Below, piece by piece: positions 7,367 through 15,363 of a DNA stretch of 64,000 bases. A program made the translations under genes and the position numbers. The notes under the pieces are model-generated. The model had not been told where the DNA came from and did not search any database. It saw only the letters and a program-made list of their open reading frames with translations. Source of the DNA: JASHPR01 sp963729365 (GTDB lineage Bacteria > Actinomycetota > Actinomycetes > Streptosporangiales > Streptosporangiaceae); NCBI GenBank assembly GCA_963729365.1, contig CAVSNQ010000001.1, positions 186,001 through 250,000 of the forward strand, read 5' to 3'. Numbering within the stretch: position 1 is the stretch's first letter; each line of letters opens with the position of its first letter.

Positions 7367-8338
7367 TCATGTCTGCGCCAGTAGTCTCTTCACGGCTGCC
7401 GTGCCGGCCAAGGCCTGGTCGTGGTCGGGTGACTGCGGGATGAGGTTGAACTCCGTGCAGCCAGCATCAAGGTAGGGCGTGAGGAATTCGGCCACGTCGG
7501 CGGCGGTGCCGTATGGGCAGTACCGCTCGAAGCGCTCGAACGGGAGCTGGTAGAAGGCCTGCATCGCCGGAGCCAGGCAGTCGCGAGCCGCTTCTTTGGA
7601 GTCTGCGAGCCCGCACCACACCTGCATGCCGTGACGGGCTGGCGGGTCGGGCCGGCCCGTGCGGGCGGCCTCGTGGGCTGCCATCGCGACGGCGTCGGCG
7701 AAACGCCGGGGTGAGGCCCAGATGCCCAGCCAGCCATCACCGAGCCTGCCCGCGCGCCTGATCGCGGCGTCTGAACGTCCCCCGATGATGATGGGAATCG
7801 CCGCGGCCGGCGCGGGGGCGATGACTGCTTCATCTAGGTCGAAGAACTTGCCGTGGAAGGTGACCGCCGTACCGGTCAGGAGCTGGCGCACGATGGTGAG
7901 GCATTCGTTCATCCGCAGGCCCCGGGTGGCTGGGTCCACTCCGCAGATCGACACCTCGCGGCGATCTTCACCGCCCACTCCGACGCCGAAGATGAGCCGC
8001 CGGGGAGCGAGCCGGCTGATGTCTGCGAGCTGGCGGGCCACCAGGACCGGATGGCGCAGCGGCAGCAGGTACACGCCGCTGTAGACCGGCAGCGTGGGAT
8101 GGAGCAGCGTCAGCGCGGTGGCTTGCACGAGCCCGTCGAATCCCGTGCCCGCGAAGCTCACGTGGTCTCCGCAGCAGACATGGTCGATGCCCGCATCGGC
8201 GGCTTGCGCCAGGAATGCCCTGGCGGGCTCATCGCCCCGCTCCAGCAGGTCGAAGGGCGGGAACATGCCGACCCGAGCCAATGCGGTCCCGCGGCCTGTG
8301 ACATCCGTCGTCAGGCTGGTCACTGCCTTGCTGGTCAT
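7367..8338 (-). CDS. LLM-class flavin/F420-dependent oxidoreductase
   Basis: A 323-aa luciferase-like monooxygenase fold. Characteristic pieces are CGDHVSF near residue 56, the LVARQLADISRLAPRRLIFG strand-helix, GVGVGGEDRRE, and GGRSDAAIRRAGRLGDGW, which shapes the flavin/F420 phosphate site. Actinobacterial members usually use F420 or FMN to reduce or oxidise small metabolites; the substrate cannot be read. It lies just downstream of an FAD-monooxygenase gene on the same strand, within the tRNA-Ser-bounded region. Confidence 0.85.
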   Translation of the reverse strand: MTSKAVTSLTTDVTGRGTALARVGMFPPFDLLERGDEPARAFLAQAADAGIDHVCCGDHVSFAGTGFDGLVQATALTLLHPTLPVYSGVYLLPLRHPVLVARQLADISRLAPRRLIFGVGVGGEDRREVSICGVDPATRGLRMNECLTIVRQLLTGTAVTFHGKFFDLDEAVIAPAPAAAIPIIIGGRSDAAIRRAGRLGDGWLGIWASPRRFADAVAMAAHEAARTGRPDPPARHGMQVWCGLADSKEAARDCLAPAMQAFYQLPFERFERYCPYGTAADVAEFLTPYLDAGCTEFNLIPQSPDHDQALAGTAAVKRLLAQT

Positions 8339-8420
8339 GTCGTCTTCCCTTCGCCGATGGCTCCTGGCGGGTTACCTGCGCGGTGCGCGGCTGGTGCCGG
8401 CTGTCAGCCGAGAACGAGCG

Positions 8421-9641
8421 TCACCGGGGCGCACCGGGGGTAAGCGTGCTCCGTGTGTAGGCGGTCTCGATGTGCCTGCCCGGGTAGACGTCGGCCGCCG
8501 GAAGGGAACCGCCCAGAACGCCGAAGATCTGACGACTTACCTCGGGTTGCTGTGCGGCGGTCCGGTAGAAGGCCTCGAGCCGGGGCGACAGAGGCGCGAG
8601 CCTGGCCGTGGTCAGGGTGAGGTCGAAGCCGCTGCCGGTGAGGGCGTCTCGCCGGTGCTGGTAGCCGGATACGGCCTGGTCCAGCGGCCGGCGCCCGGCC
8701 AAGCCGTCGTGGATGGCTTCGGCCAGCAGTTCGGCGGCCTGGAAGGCGTCTGACATGCCCATGCCGGTCGAGGGGTCTTTGTGGTGGCCGGCGTCGCCGG
8801 CGAGCGCCCATCCCGGCCCGGCCGACGTCCGGTACAGGTTGGGCAGGTCGCCGGTGCCGGTGAAGCGGGCTTCGCGGCGGCCCGACGCGACAGTGTCGCG
8901 CAGCCCCGGGACCAGGTCGAGGGCGCGGTGGAAGTGGTTTTCGGCGTCCTTGCGCACGTGGCCGAACTCCTGGCGGGGCCAGGCGACATAGATGCAGGTC
9001 AGGTCGTCGTTGGTGGGCCAGACCAGGATCAGCCGCCCGGGGCGGGCGTGGAACGATGCGCCGAGCTGGCGGATCCCGCTCCAGTAGGAGTAGTAGACGG
9101 CCGTCAGCGGCGGATACTCCCGGTAGGCGCGGGCAGCGACCCTTCTGGCGACGGTCGAGTGCAGACCGTCGGCGCCCACGACGATCCGGGCCCGCAACGA
9201 CGATTCGGGGGATGTCCGGTGATGGCCCCGCACGCCCACCGCCCGGCCCCCGGACCACAGCACGTCACCGACCACGAAGCCCTCGATCAGCTCGGCGCCA
9301 GCCTCCTCGGCGGCCCCGGCCAGCAGCGCGTCCAGCACGGTCCGCCGCGGACAGTACGCGTCGGCGACGCCTTCCACGGCCGGCCCGATGCCGGATATCT
9401 GCACCGGGCCGACGTCGAAGGTAATCTCCCGGATCGGCGCGCAGCCGCGGGCGCGCAGCCGGCCGAGCAGTCCCCAGGCCTGCAACCGGGCCGCGCCACG
9501 CGGCCACAGGAAATGCGTGGACATGGTGTCGCTCGGGAATGACGCCCGGTCGGCCAAGGCGACCCGGTGCCCGGCGCGCGCCAGCAGCATGGCCAGCGGC
9601 GCCCCGGCGCACCGGGCGCCGACCACGATGGCGTCGTACAT
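8421..9641 (-). CDS. FAD-dependent oxidoreductase (PHBH-type monooxygenase fold)
   Basis: A 406-aa flavoprotein. The N-terminal dinucleotide motif is the variant VVGARCAGAPLA (residues 6-17); the second FAD motif is VGADGLHSTVARR and the third is LAGDAGHHKDPSTGMGMSDA. These three define the group A aromatic-hydroxylase/geranylgeranyl-reductase-like family. The protein is probably soluble and NAD(P)H-dependent. An LLM oxidoreductase follows on the same strand and a tautomerase gene lies upstream, which suggests a small catabolic or tailoring set, substrate unknown. Confidence 0.85.
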   Translation of the reverse strand: MYDAIVVGARCAGAPLAMLLARAGHRVALADRASFPSDTMSTHFLWPRGAARLQAWGLLGRLRARGCAPIREITFDVGPVQISGIGPAVEGVADAYCPRRTVLDALLAGAAEEAGAELIEGFVVGDVLWSGGRAVGVRGHHRTSPESSLRARIVVGADGLHSTVARRVAARAYREYPPLTAVYYSYWSGIRQLGASFHARPGRLILVWPTNDDLTCIYVAWPRQEFGHVRKDAENHFHRALDLVPGLRDTVASGRREARFTGTGDLPNLYRTSAGPGWALAGDAGHHKDPSTGMGMSDAFQAAELLAEAIHDGLAGRRPLDQAVSGYQHRRDALTGSGFDLTLTTARLAPLSPRLEAFYRTAAQQPEVSRQIFGVLGGSLPAADVYPGRHIETAYTRSTLTPGAPR

Positions 9642-9672
9642 CGCGCCCCCAGTTGCGTGGGACCGGTGGCGG

Positions 9673-9900
9673 CTATCCGACCGGCTGGCCGGCGGCGAGC
9701 GCCTTGACGTCCGCGGTGCTCAGCGGATTGCCGCCGATGCCCCAGTCACCACTCTTCACTTCCTCGACGACCACCCAGGTGACCGGGCGCATGTTCTCAC
9801 CCTCGATCTCGACCATCGTGTCGGTCAGCCGGCGCACCATGTCCTGCTTCTGGCCGGCCGAGAAGACGCCCTCAATGACCTTGACGTTGACGAACGGCAT
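9673..9900 (-). CDS. 4-oxalocrotonate tautomerase-family enzyme
   Basis: A 75-aa protein. I place the start at ATG 9900 so that Pro is residue 2 before methionine removal (MPFVNVKVIEGVFS), because the tautomerase superfamily uses an N-terminal proline as catalytic base. Longer in-frame starts would bury it. The core continues QKQDMVRRLTDTMVEIEGEN and ends with the NPLS region. These enzymes isomerise enol/keto intermediates in aromatic breakdown as oligomers. It is divergent from a TetR gene with a palindrome between them. Confidence 0.85.
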   Translation of the reverse strand: MPFVNVKVIEGVFSAGQKQDMVRRLTDTMVEIEGENMRPVTWVVVEEVKSGDWGIGGNPLSTADVKALAAGQPVG

Positions 9901-9952
9901 ACCCCGCCCCTTCCGTAGGGCCGTGCCTGATGACGGCCGCGCAATCGACGCT

Positions 9953-9977
9953 AGCACGATCGTTCGTGCTGTACAAT
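9953..9977 (+). promoter_or_regulatory. TetR-type operator and -10 element
   Basis: AGCACGA (9953-9959) and TCGTGCT (9964-9970) form a perfect 7-bp inverted repeat around TCGT. A -10-like TACAAT follows at 9972-9977, seven bases before the TetR ATG at 9984, implying leaderless transcription. The site lies between the tautomerase and TetR genes, so the regulator can control both. Confidence 0.6.
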
Positions 9978-9983
9978 GTGGCC

Positions 9984-10763
9984 ATGCCCCCACGAGCCAC
10001 CACCAACGGCGCCCGGACCAGGACCGCGATCCTGCAGACCGCCGCCGACCTCGCCTCCGTCGACGGCCTGGACGGCCTCAGCATCGGGCGGCTGGCCACC
10101 GAGCTGGCCATGAGCAAGAGCGGGCTGTTCGCCCACTTCGGCTCCAAGGAAGAACTGCAGCTGGCCACCGTCGAGGAGGCCCGGCAGCGCTACGCGAAAG
10201 AAGTGATCGAGCCGGCCCGCGCCGCAGGCTGCGGCATCACCCGCCTGCACGCGCTGTGCGAGGCGTTCCTGTCCTACCTCGAGCGCGCGGTGTTCCCCGG
10301 CGGATGCTTCTTCGCCTCGGCCATGGCCGAGTTCGACAGCAAGGCACCCGGCCCGGTCCGCGACCGCATCGCCCAGTGCCAGGACCAGTGGATGGACACC
10401 CTCGAACACGCCGCCCGGCACGCCCGCGAACAAGGCGAGCTGCGCGCCGGCAGCGACCCGCGGCAGCTCGCCTTCGAGCTGGAAGCAGCGCTGCTGTCAG
10501 CCAACTGGTACTACCACCTGTTCAACGACGCGACCTACTTTGACCGCGCCCGCCGGGCCGTGCGGGCGCGCCTGGCCAGCGAAGCCACCCCGCCGGCCTG
10601 CACCTGCTCCCCCCCGGCCCCCCAACCGGCTGACAAGACGACCGGCGATTCGCGAGGTCAGAGCGTGGTCCAGCGGTTGGTCCTGGCGCATTATGCGGCC
10701 GGTCGCCGCCGAGTATGCGCTGGTCAGCCCATGTTTGAAGGTAGATGCGTGGACCAAAACTGA
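9984..10763 (+). CDS. TetR-family transcriptional regulator
   Basis: A 259-aa ORF. The N-terminal helix-turn-helix is clear (TRTAILQTAADLASVDGLDG, then ELAMSKSGLFAHFGSKEELQ) and residues 80-190 form the helical ligand domain typical of the family with the PGGCFFASAMAEFDS motif. A normal protein would end near residue 200. The last 50 residues (from about 10610) are Pro/Arg-rich without family character and run toward the tRNA-Ser attachment sequence, suggesting the native stop was lost during insertion. ATG 9984 is chosen over the longer upstream frame because family alignment starts there. Confidence 0.85.
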   Translation: MPPRATTNGARTRTAILQTAADLASVDGLDGLSIGRLATELAMSKSGLFAHFGSKEELQLATVEEARQRYAKEVIEPARAAGCGITRLHALCEAFLSYLERAVFPGGCFFASAMAEFDSKAPGPVRDRIAQCQDQWMDTLEHAARHAREQGELRAGSDPRQLAFELEAALLSANWYYHLFNDATYFDRARRAVRARLASEATPPACTCSPPAPQPADKTTGDSRGQSVVQRLVLAHYAAGRRRVCAGQPMFEGRCVDQN

Positions 10764-11187
10764 GACCCGTCACGGAGTTATTAGTCTCTGGCACCGAGAA
10801 CTGCCACGAAATGCCTGGTCAAAGCCGCGGAGGATAGGAGATTCGAACTCCTGAGGGGTTGCCCCCAACACGCTTTCCAATAATGCTGCCCGGCGTCCGC
10901 CACCGTACGTGAGCTGCTCAGATGCGTCGTCGGTGGCCGCCGGTGAACGGTGCCGGACGGGGGTGAATTGAGACCAAAACTGAGACCACGGTCATGGAGC
11001 TACAGGCGACCGCTTCGTGTTTGAGGGGACTCGAACCGCTCGCCCATGTCCTCGGCGCGTTCGCGGAACCTTAGCTGAGTGTCTGAGCAGCTAGTCGATA
11101 CTGCCCATGCCCGAGCCGCCGCGGCACACTGTGTGGGCGCCGGTGGCGTGCCGGTTGATCCAGGGCAAGGCGCGGAAGGTCGCTGAG
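10764..11187. mobile_element. Attachment-site region B with 55-bp tRNA-Ser 3'-half copy (10826-10880)
   Basis: Bases 10826-10880 are identical to 18502-18556, the 3' half of tRNA-Ser(GGA) up to the anticodon loop, after which identity ends. On both sides lie copies of a CAAAACTGAGACC-type motif (10755-10767 and about 10975-10987). The segment 10881-10990 is similar to the flank of copy A. No gene is supported in the stretch. The pattern is that of a tyrosine-integrase attachment site whose integrase has been lost. Confidence 0.8.
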
Positions 11188-12732
11188 TCAGCGCTGGTGT
11201 GCGGCGGGTGCGAGCAGACCCAGGGCGCGGGCGGACGCCACGGCTTCGGCCCGGCTGTGCGCGCCGAGCTTGGCGTACAGGTTGCGCAGGTGGGTCTTGA
11301 CGGTGGCCGTCGAGACGGACAGTTCGGTGGCGATCTCCGGCGCCGTGAGGTGGGTCGGCAGGTAGCGCAGTACGCGTACTTCACTTCTGGTGAGCGGCTC
11401 AAGCGGCGCCCGCGGGCCGGCGGACAGCGGCGCGGGCGCGTTCCCGCCCAACAGGTCGAGGATCTGGGCGATCAGGGCGGCGTGTGCGGTGTGCTGCCGA
11501 GCGTGGCGCTCGAGCAGGCCCGGCGCGGGATGCATCAGGAACCACATGAGCGCGCTGTCAGGTTCGGCCAAGTCCAGCGCGCGCTCGAGGGCGAGCCCGG
11601 CGGTGGCCTGGTCGGCGAGCGCGTCCCGGGCGATCGCCTCCAGCAAGAAAGCCTCAACCAGCCAGGACCGCCAGCCCACTGCGGCGGAGCCATCTAGGAC
11701 CGGCGCGAGCGCCACGGTCGCCGCGTGCGGGTCGTCCTGGGTGAGCCGCAGCGCTGCGGCGGCGATGCGCATCTCCCCGCGGTCGCGGTCGCGTTCGCCG
11801 AGGTCGGCCAGGACCTGCTCGCCATCCTCAGTCTCGCCGAGCCGCACCAAGGCGTGCACAAGCCAGGCCCGCAGCGGCCTGGCGAGCGGGTGCGGCCCGG
11901 CCAGCCGCTCAGCGGCCCGGAACGCGGCCAGCGCGTCGGCGACCCGGCCGCGGCCCAGCTCGAGCTGGCCGCGGACGTACTGGCACCCCATCGCCACCGC
12001 GGGGTTGGCTTCCGCTCTGATAGTGCGCTCGGCGCGCTGCACCCAGGCCTCGGCCTCGGCCAGTCGTCCCTGCCAGGCCAGCGCGGCTCCAAGCGTCATA
12101 AAGGCGTTGCAGGCGTCCGGATCGTCGGTCCAGCCGTGCCGCTCTGCCAGGTCGATCGCCTGCCTCGCGCCCTCCGCCGCCTGCGGGAAAGAGGGCCGGT
12201 TGAGCTCGATCTCCGCCCGGTACACCAGGCCCATGAACTCGAGATAGGGCCGCCCGATCCGGCGCGCCACCGCGACCCCTTGTTCCAGGTGCGACTTGGC
12301 CTCGTCCAGTCGGCCTCCCCAGGTTTCGCAGTCGCCGATTTTGACCAGCGCAAACGCGCGTAGCTCGTCGCCCAGGCCGGGCTGCGCCGCGTCCGGGGCC
12401 TCGGCCAGGGCCTGCAGCCACTGCGCCTGCTCGGCCACCGCCGGCAGGTTCCCATGTCGGCGAGCCAGCAGCAGCTGGACCACTCCGAGCAGCACCTGCG
12501 CCTGCCCGCGTCGGCCCTCCGGCACCGACGCCGCCCCCCGCTCGGCCAGCCCCAGGTATCGCTCCGCCGCCTCCAGCGACCCGCGGGCCAGCTCATCGGC
12601 TGCGGCCACGGCCGCCAGCTCGGCATCCGCCGCGGATGCCCGAGCCGGGAATCCGGCCATGAGCGCTTGCACCGTCGCCTCCTGGCCGCCCAGATACAGG
12701 CCAGGCCAGTGGTCGGCCAGCAACATCATCAT
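11188..12732 (-). pseudogene. Truncated LAL-type LuxR regulator (C-terminal half)
   Basis: The 514-aa frame starts inside the tetratricopeptide-like region (LLADHWPGLYLGGQEATVQA) and ends with a complete LuxR helix-turn-helix (LTAPEIATELSVSTATVKTH). Full LAL/MalT-type proteins have about 900 residues with an N-terminal P-loop ATPase, which is missing here. A stop codon lies immediately upstream of the apparent ATG 12732. The fragment could still bind DNA, but without the ATPase it has lost normal ligand/ATP control. The homologous gene at 36.7-38.6 kb is also broken. Confidence 0.75.
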
Positions 12733-13014
12733 TCAGCTGGGATGCCAGCGGAAACAGCGGGCCGCCGCGGGCACGACCGTTCAAGATTTCCGCAGGAGGT
12801 GACCAGTCAGCTTCTCCGCCACGACAGCGCCAGACACCCCCAGCACGTCTGCCGAGGACTGCCCGGTACTCGCGAGGCTGGCATCATCCAGCACCGCCAG
12901 CTGCTCCGCGATGCCCGACTGCAGTACCTCCAGAACCGTTGTATGCCCAGCTCGCGGCTCGCCTGCTACCGGCTCGTTGAAGACCTGGCTGATCGCGGCC
13001 GCGCCGGTGAGGAA

Positions 13015-13098
13015 TTAGCCATCTTGACGATGTCGGCGCCCGGCCGATGGCCGGATTTAGCCATCTTGACGATGTCGGCGCCCGGCCGATGGCCGGAT
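13015..13098. repeat. Perfect 42-bp tandem duplication
   Basis: Units 13015-13056 and 13057-13098 are identical. The unit is a multiple of three, so an open plus-strand frame repeats 14 residues (LAILTMSAPGRWPD). It sits in decayed DNA and is most simply a replication-slippage duplication. Confidence 0.8.
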
Positions 13099-13109
13099 AG
13101 TGACCGTCA

Positions 13110-13346
13110 ATGCAACGGTTCAGCGGCCTGGATCTGCTCGATCACGACCAGCCGGGCTTCTGGGAGAACTGCGGCTACAACAACTACGGGGATCCATGGC
13201 GGGAACAGCGGTCACTTGAACACGGACAGCCCCTTGAATCAGGTTCCAGCGAAAGCCACCAGGCGTTGTGCTCACCCGGTGTCGCCGTCCGCTCCTCAGT
13301 GTGCGATCCCGAGCCTGGGCCGGGCTCATGCGATTACCTGACCTGA
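13110..13346 (+). pseudogene. Relic of a molybdopterin-dependent (sulfite oxidase-like) enzyme
   Basis: The 78-aa frame begins with DHDQPGFWENCGYNNYGDPW and EQR, which resembles the conserved end of sulfite-oxidase-type molybdopterin enzymes (GFWE..GYHNYGDPW.EQRY). The similarity stops after about 38 residues and the remaining tail is unrelated. No cofactor domain or start region is present, so this is a remnant. Confidence 0.45.
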
Positions 13347-13431
13347 CGATGTGGCGGCGCTTATTGAGCGGCAACACTGGGCTGTCGCGTGATCAGTCGG
13401 CTGGTGAACGGCCGCGGAGGGGTGAGGACTC

Positions 13432-14187
13432 ATGACTGCTGGCGGTGACGCGGGAGACCGCGTACGGACTGCCCTGGTGACCGGGGGGACCGGCGGCATG
13501 GGCCGGGTCATAGCCGCCCAGCTAGCCGCCGACGGGTTCGACGTCGCGGTGGCGTACACCGGAAACGTCGACCTGGCCGACGCGACGGTCATGGAGATCG
13601 CGGGGCACGGGCGGCGCGGCGCGGCGTTCGCGGCGGATATCGCCGACGAGGAGGCCGTGGCCGCTGTGTTCGACGCCGTGGAGGAGCGCTTCGGGCCTCT
13701 CGACGTAGTCGTACACACCGCCGGGGTCAACCGCCCCGCCGCGCTCACCGACCTTGACCTGGCGGACTTCGATGAGATTCACCGAGTCAACGTGCGGGGT
13801 ACGTTCATCATCGATCAGCAGGCTGCGCGGCGGGTGCGTGACGGGGGCTCGATTGTCAACGTGTCGTCGAGCATGGTACGGGTGGCACCGCCGGCGCTGA
13901 GCGCGTACGCGGCGTCCAAGTCGGCCGTCGACGTGCTCACTCGCGTCCTGGCGAAGGAGTTGCGGGGCCGCGACATCACGGTCAACGCGGTCGCGCCGGG
14001 TCCCACCGCGACCGCGGCTTTCCTGAGCAGCACCTCGGCTGAAGAACAAGAACAGCTGGCGGCTCTGCCGCCGCTCGGCCGTCTCGGTCGTCCCGACGAC
14101 ATCGCTGGCGTCGTGTCGTTTCTGGTTGGGCCGGCTGGGCGGTGGGTCAACGGTCAGGTGGTCTACGCCAACGGCGGGCTGGCCTGA
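13432..14187 (+). CDS. SDR-family oxidoreductase (3-oxoacyl-ACP reductase-like)
   Basis: A 251-aa Rossmann-fold enzyme. The cofactor motif TGGTGGMG is at residues about 17-24, the NAG-equivalent is HTAGVN, the catalytic Ser is in VNVSSSM and the YxxxK pair is in YAASKSA. The end, NGQVVYANGGLA, is typical of FabG-like reductases. NADP(H) use is likely given the small residues after strand two. It is followed 34 bp later by a second SDR, then a truncated GMC oxidase and a GH15 glycosidase on the same strand, suggesting sugar or polyol metabolism. Confidence 0.9.
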   Translation: MTAGGDAGDRVRTALVTGGTGGMGRVIAAQLAADGFDVAVAYTGNVDLADATVMEIAGHGRRGAAFAADIADEEAVAAVFDAVEERFGPLDVVVHTAGVNRPAALTDLDLADFDEIHRVNVRGTFIIDQQAARRVRDGGSIVNVSSSMVRVAPPALSAYAASKSAVDVLTRVLAKELRGRDITVNAVAPGPTATAAFLSSTSAEEQEQLAALPPLGRLGRPDDIAGVVSFLVGPAGRWVNGQVVYANGGLA

Positions 14188-14221
14188 CCAGCCCGCCAGT
14201 CCGATCGAGATGGAGGCAGGC

Positions 14222-14989
14222 ATGCTGCTCGCGGGCAAGTCCATCGTGGTCACCGGTGGAAACAGTGGCATCGGCAAGGCGATCGTGCTGGGCGCCGCCG
14301 CGGAAGGCGCCGATGTTGTCGTCGACTACGTCATGCATCCCGAGTACGCAGCCGAGGTCATAGCCGCTGCCGGACGGGAGGGCGGCCGCGCGGTCGGAGT
14401 GGAAGCCGACGTCTCGCGCACCGAAGACCTGCGCCGGATCATCCAGGCCGCCGTCGAGAACTTCGGCCGGCTCGACGTTCTCGTCAGCAACGCGGGTATC
14501 GAAACCCGGACGTCGCTGCTGGAGACCAGCGAAGCCGACTTCGACAAGGTGCTGGCGGTCAATCTCAAGAGCGCGTTCTTCGGCGCCCAGTTCGCGGCAC
14601 AGCAGTTCATGGCTCAAACCAGCGGTGGGCTGATCGTGACGATCTCGTCCACCCACGAAGACTGGCCGATGCCCGGCAACATCGCCTACTGCGTCTCGAA
14701 GGGCGGAGCCAAGATGCTCACCCGCACCGCAGGCGTCGAATTGGGGCCACTCGGAATCCGGTTCGTCAACATCGCGCCGGGTGCGGTGAGCACCCCGATC
14801 AACGCGGTCACCGAGATGGACCCGGAACTGCTCAGGCAGTTGAACGGAGCAATCCCGCTCGGCCGGATCGCTCAGGCCGCTGAGATCGCCGATGTGGTGG
14901 TGTTTCTCGCCTCGGACAAGGCCGGATACCTCAACGCCACCACGGTCACCGTCGACGGCGGCCTGTCGCAGTCGAGCGTGGGACTGTGA
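14222..14989 (+). CDS. SDR-family oxidoreductase (glucose 1-dehydrogenase-like)
   Basis: A 255-aa enzyme beginning at ATG 14222 after ggaggca. TGGNSGIGKA is the dinucleotide motif, SNAGIE the NAG motif, TISSTHED holds the catalytic serine and YCVSKGG the Tyr/Lys pair. The C-terminus TVTVDGGLSQSS is standard. The sequence resembles glucose/ribitol dehydrogenase-type SDRs more than FabG. The start is close behind the previous SDR and its stop overlaps the GTG of the GMC fragment, so the set is likely one transcript. Confidence 0.9.
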   Translation: MLLAGKSIVVTGGNSGIGKAIVLGAAAEGADVVVDYVMHPEYAAEVIAAAGREGGRAVGVEADVSRTEDLRRIIQAAVENFGRLDVLVSNAGIETRTSLLETSEADFDKVLAVNLKSAFFGAQFAAQQFMAQTSGGLIVTISSTHEDWPMPGNIAYCVSKGGAKMLTRTAGVELGPLGIRFVNIAPGAVSTPINAVTEMDPELLRQLNGAIPLGRIAQAAEIADVVVFLASDKAGYLNATTVTVDGGLSQSSVGL

Positions 14990-15363
14990 CCACCATGCTC
15001 AGCCATGCGCAGATTGACCACTATGACGTCCTGGTCATCGGCAGCGGGCCCGGGGGCGCGACCACCGCGGCCCGCGTGGCCGAAACGGGCAAGCGTGTGC
15101 TGCTGCTCGAACGCGGTGACTTCCTCCCGCGAGAACGCGACAACTGGAACTCGCAGGCGGTCTTCGGCGACGCGAAATACACTGCCGACGAGACCTTCTA
15201 CGACCTGCACGACCGGCCCTTCCGGCCCGAACTGCACTACTACGTCGGCGGCAACTCGAAGGTCTATGGCGCGGCGCTGCTGCGGCTGACGATCATCGCG
15301 AACGCGCTGCGGGTTGGCGATCACATTGCCGAGCGCCTCGAAACCACCACTCCGCCAGCCTGA
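14986..15363 (+). pseudogene. Truncated GMC-family oxidoreductase
   Basis: Only 125 residues remain of an enzyme normally about 500 long. The FAD-binding start is intact (VLVIGSGPGGATTAARVAET, then LLLERGDFLP) and continues to the conserved YYVGGNSKVYGAALLR. After residue about 100 the sequence changes and stops, so the substrate and C-terminal FAD domains are missing. It begins at GTG 14986 overlapping the SDR stop and ends with TGATG overlapping the GH15 start, consistent with an internal deletion that preserved operon structure. Confidence 0.8.

Larger units (their letters stand above)
12733..13431. other. Gene-poor decayed stretch
   Basis: About 700 bp without an intact gene. It contains short reading fragments, a perfect 42-bp tandem duplication (13015-13098) and a relic of a molybdopterin oxidoreductase (13110-13200). 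This fits a junk junction between acquired segments. Confidence 0.6.

Noticed and set aside
11021..11045. GAGGGGACTCGAACC-like string resembling the T-arm end of another tRNA
   Set aside because: Only about 15 bases fit and there is no acceptor or anticodon stem, so it is not reported as a tRNA or attachment copy.
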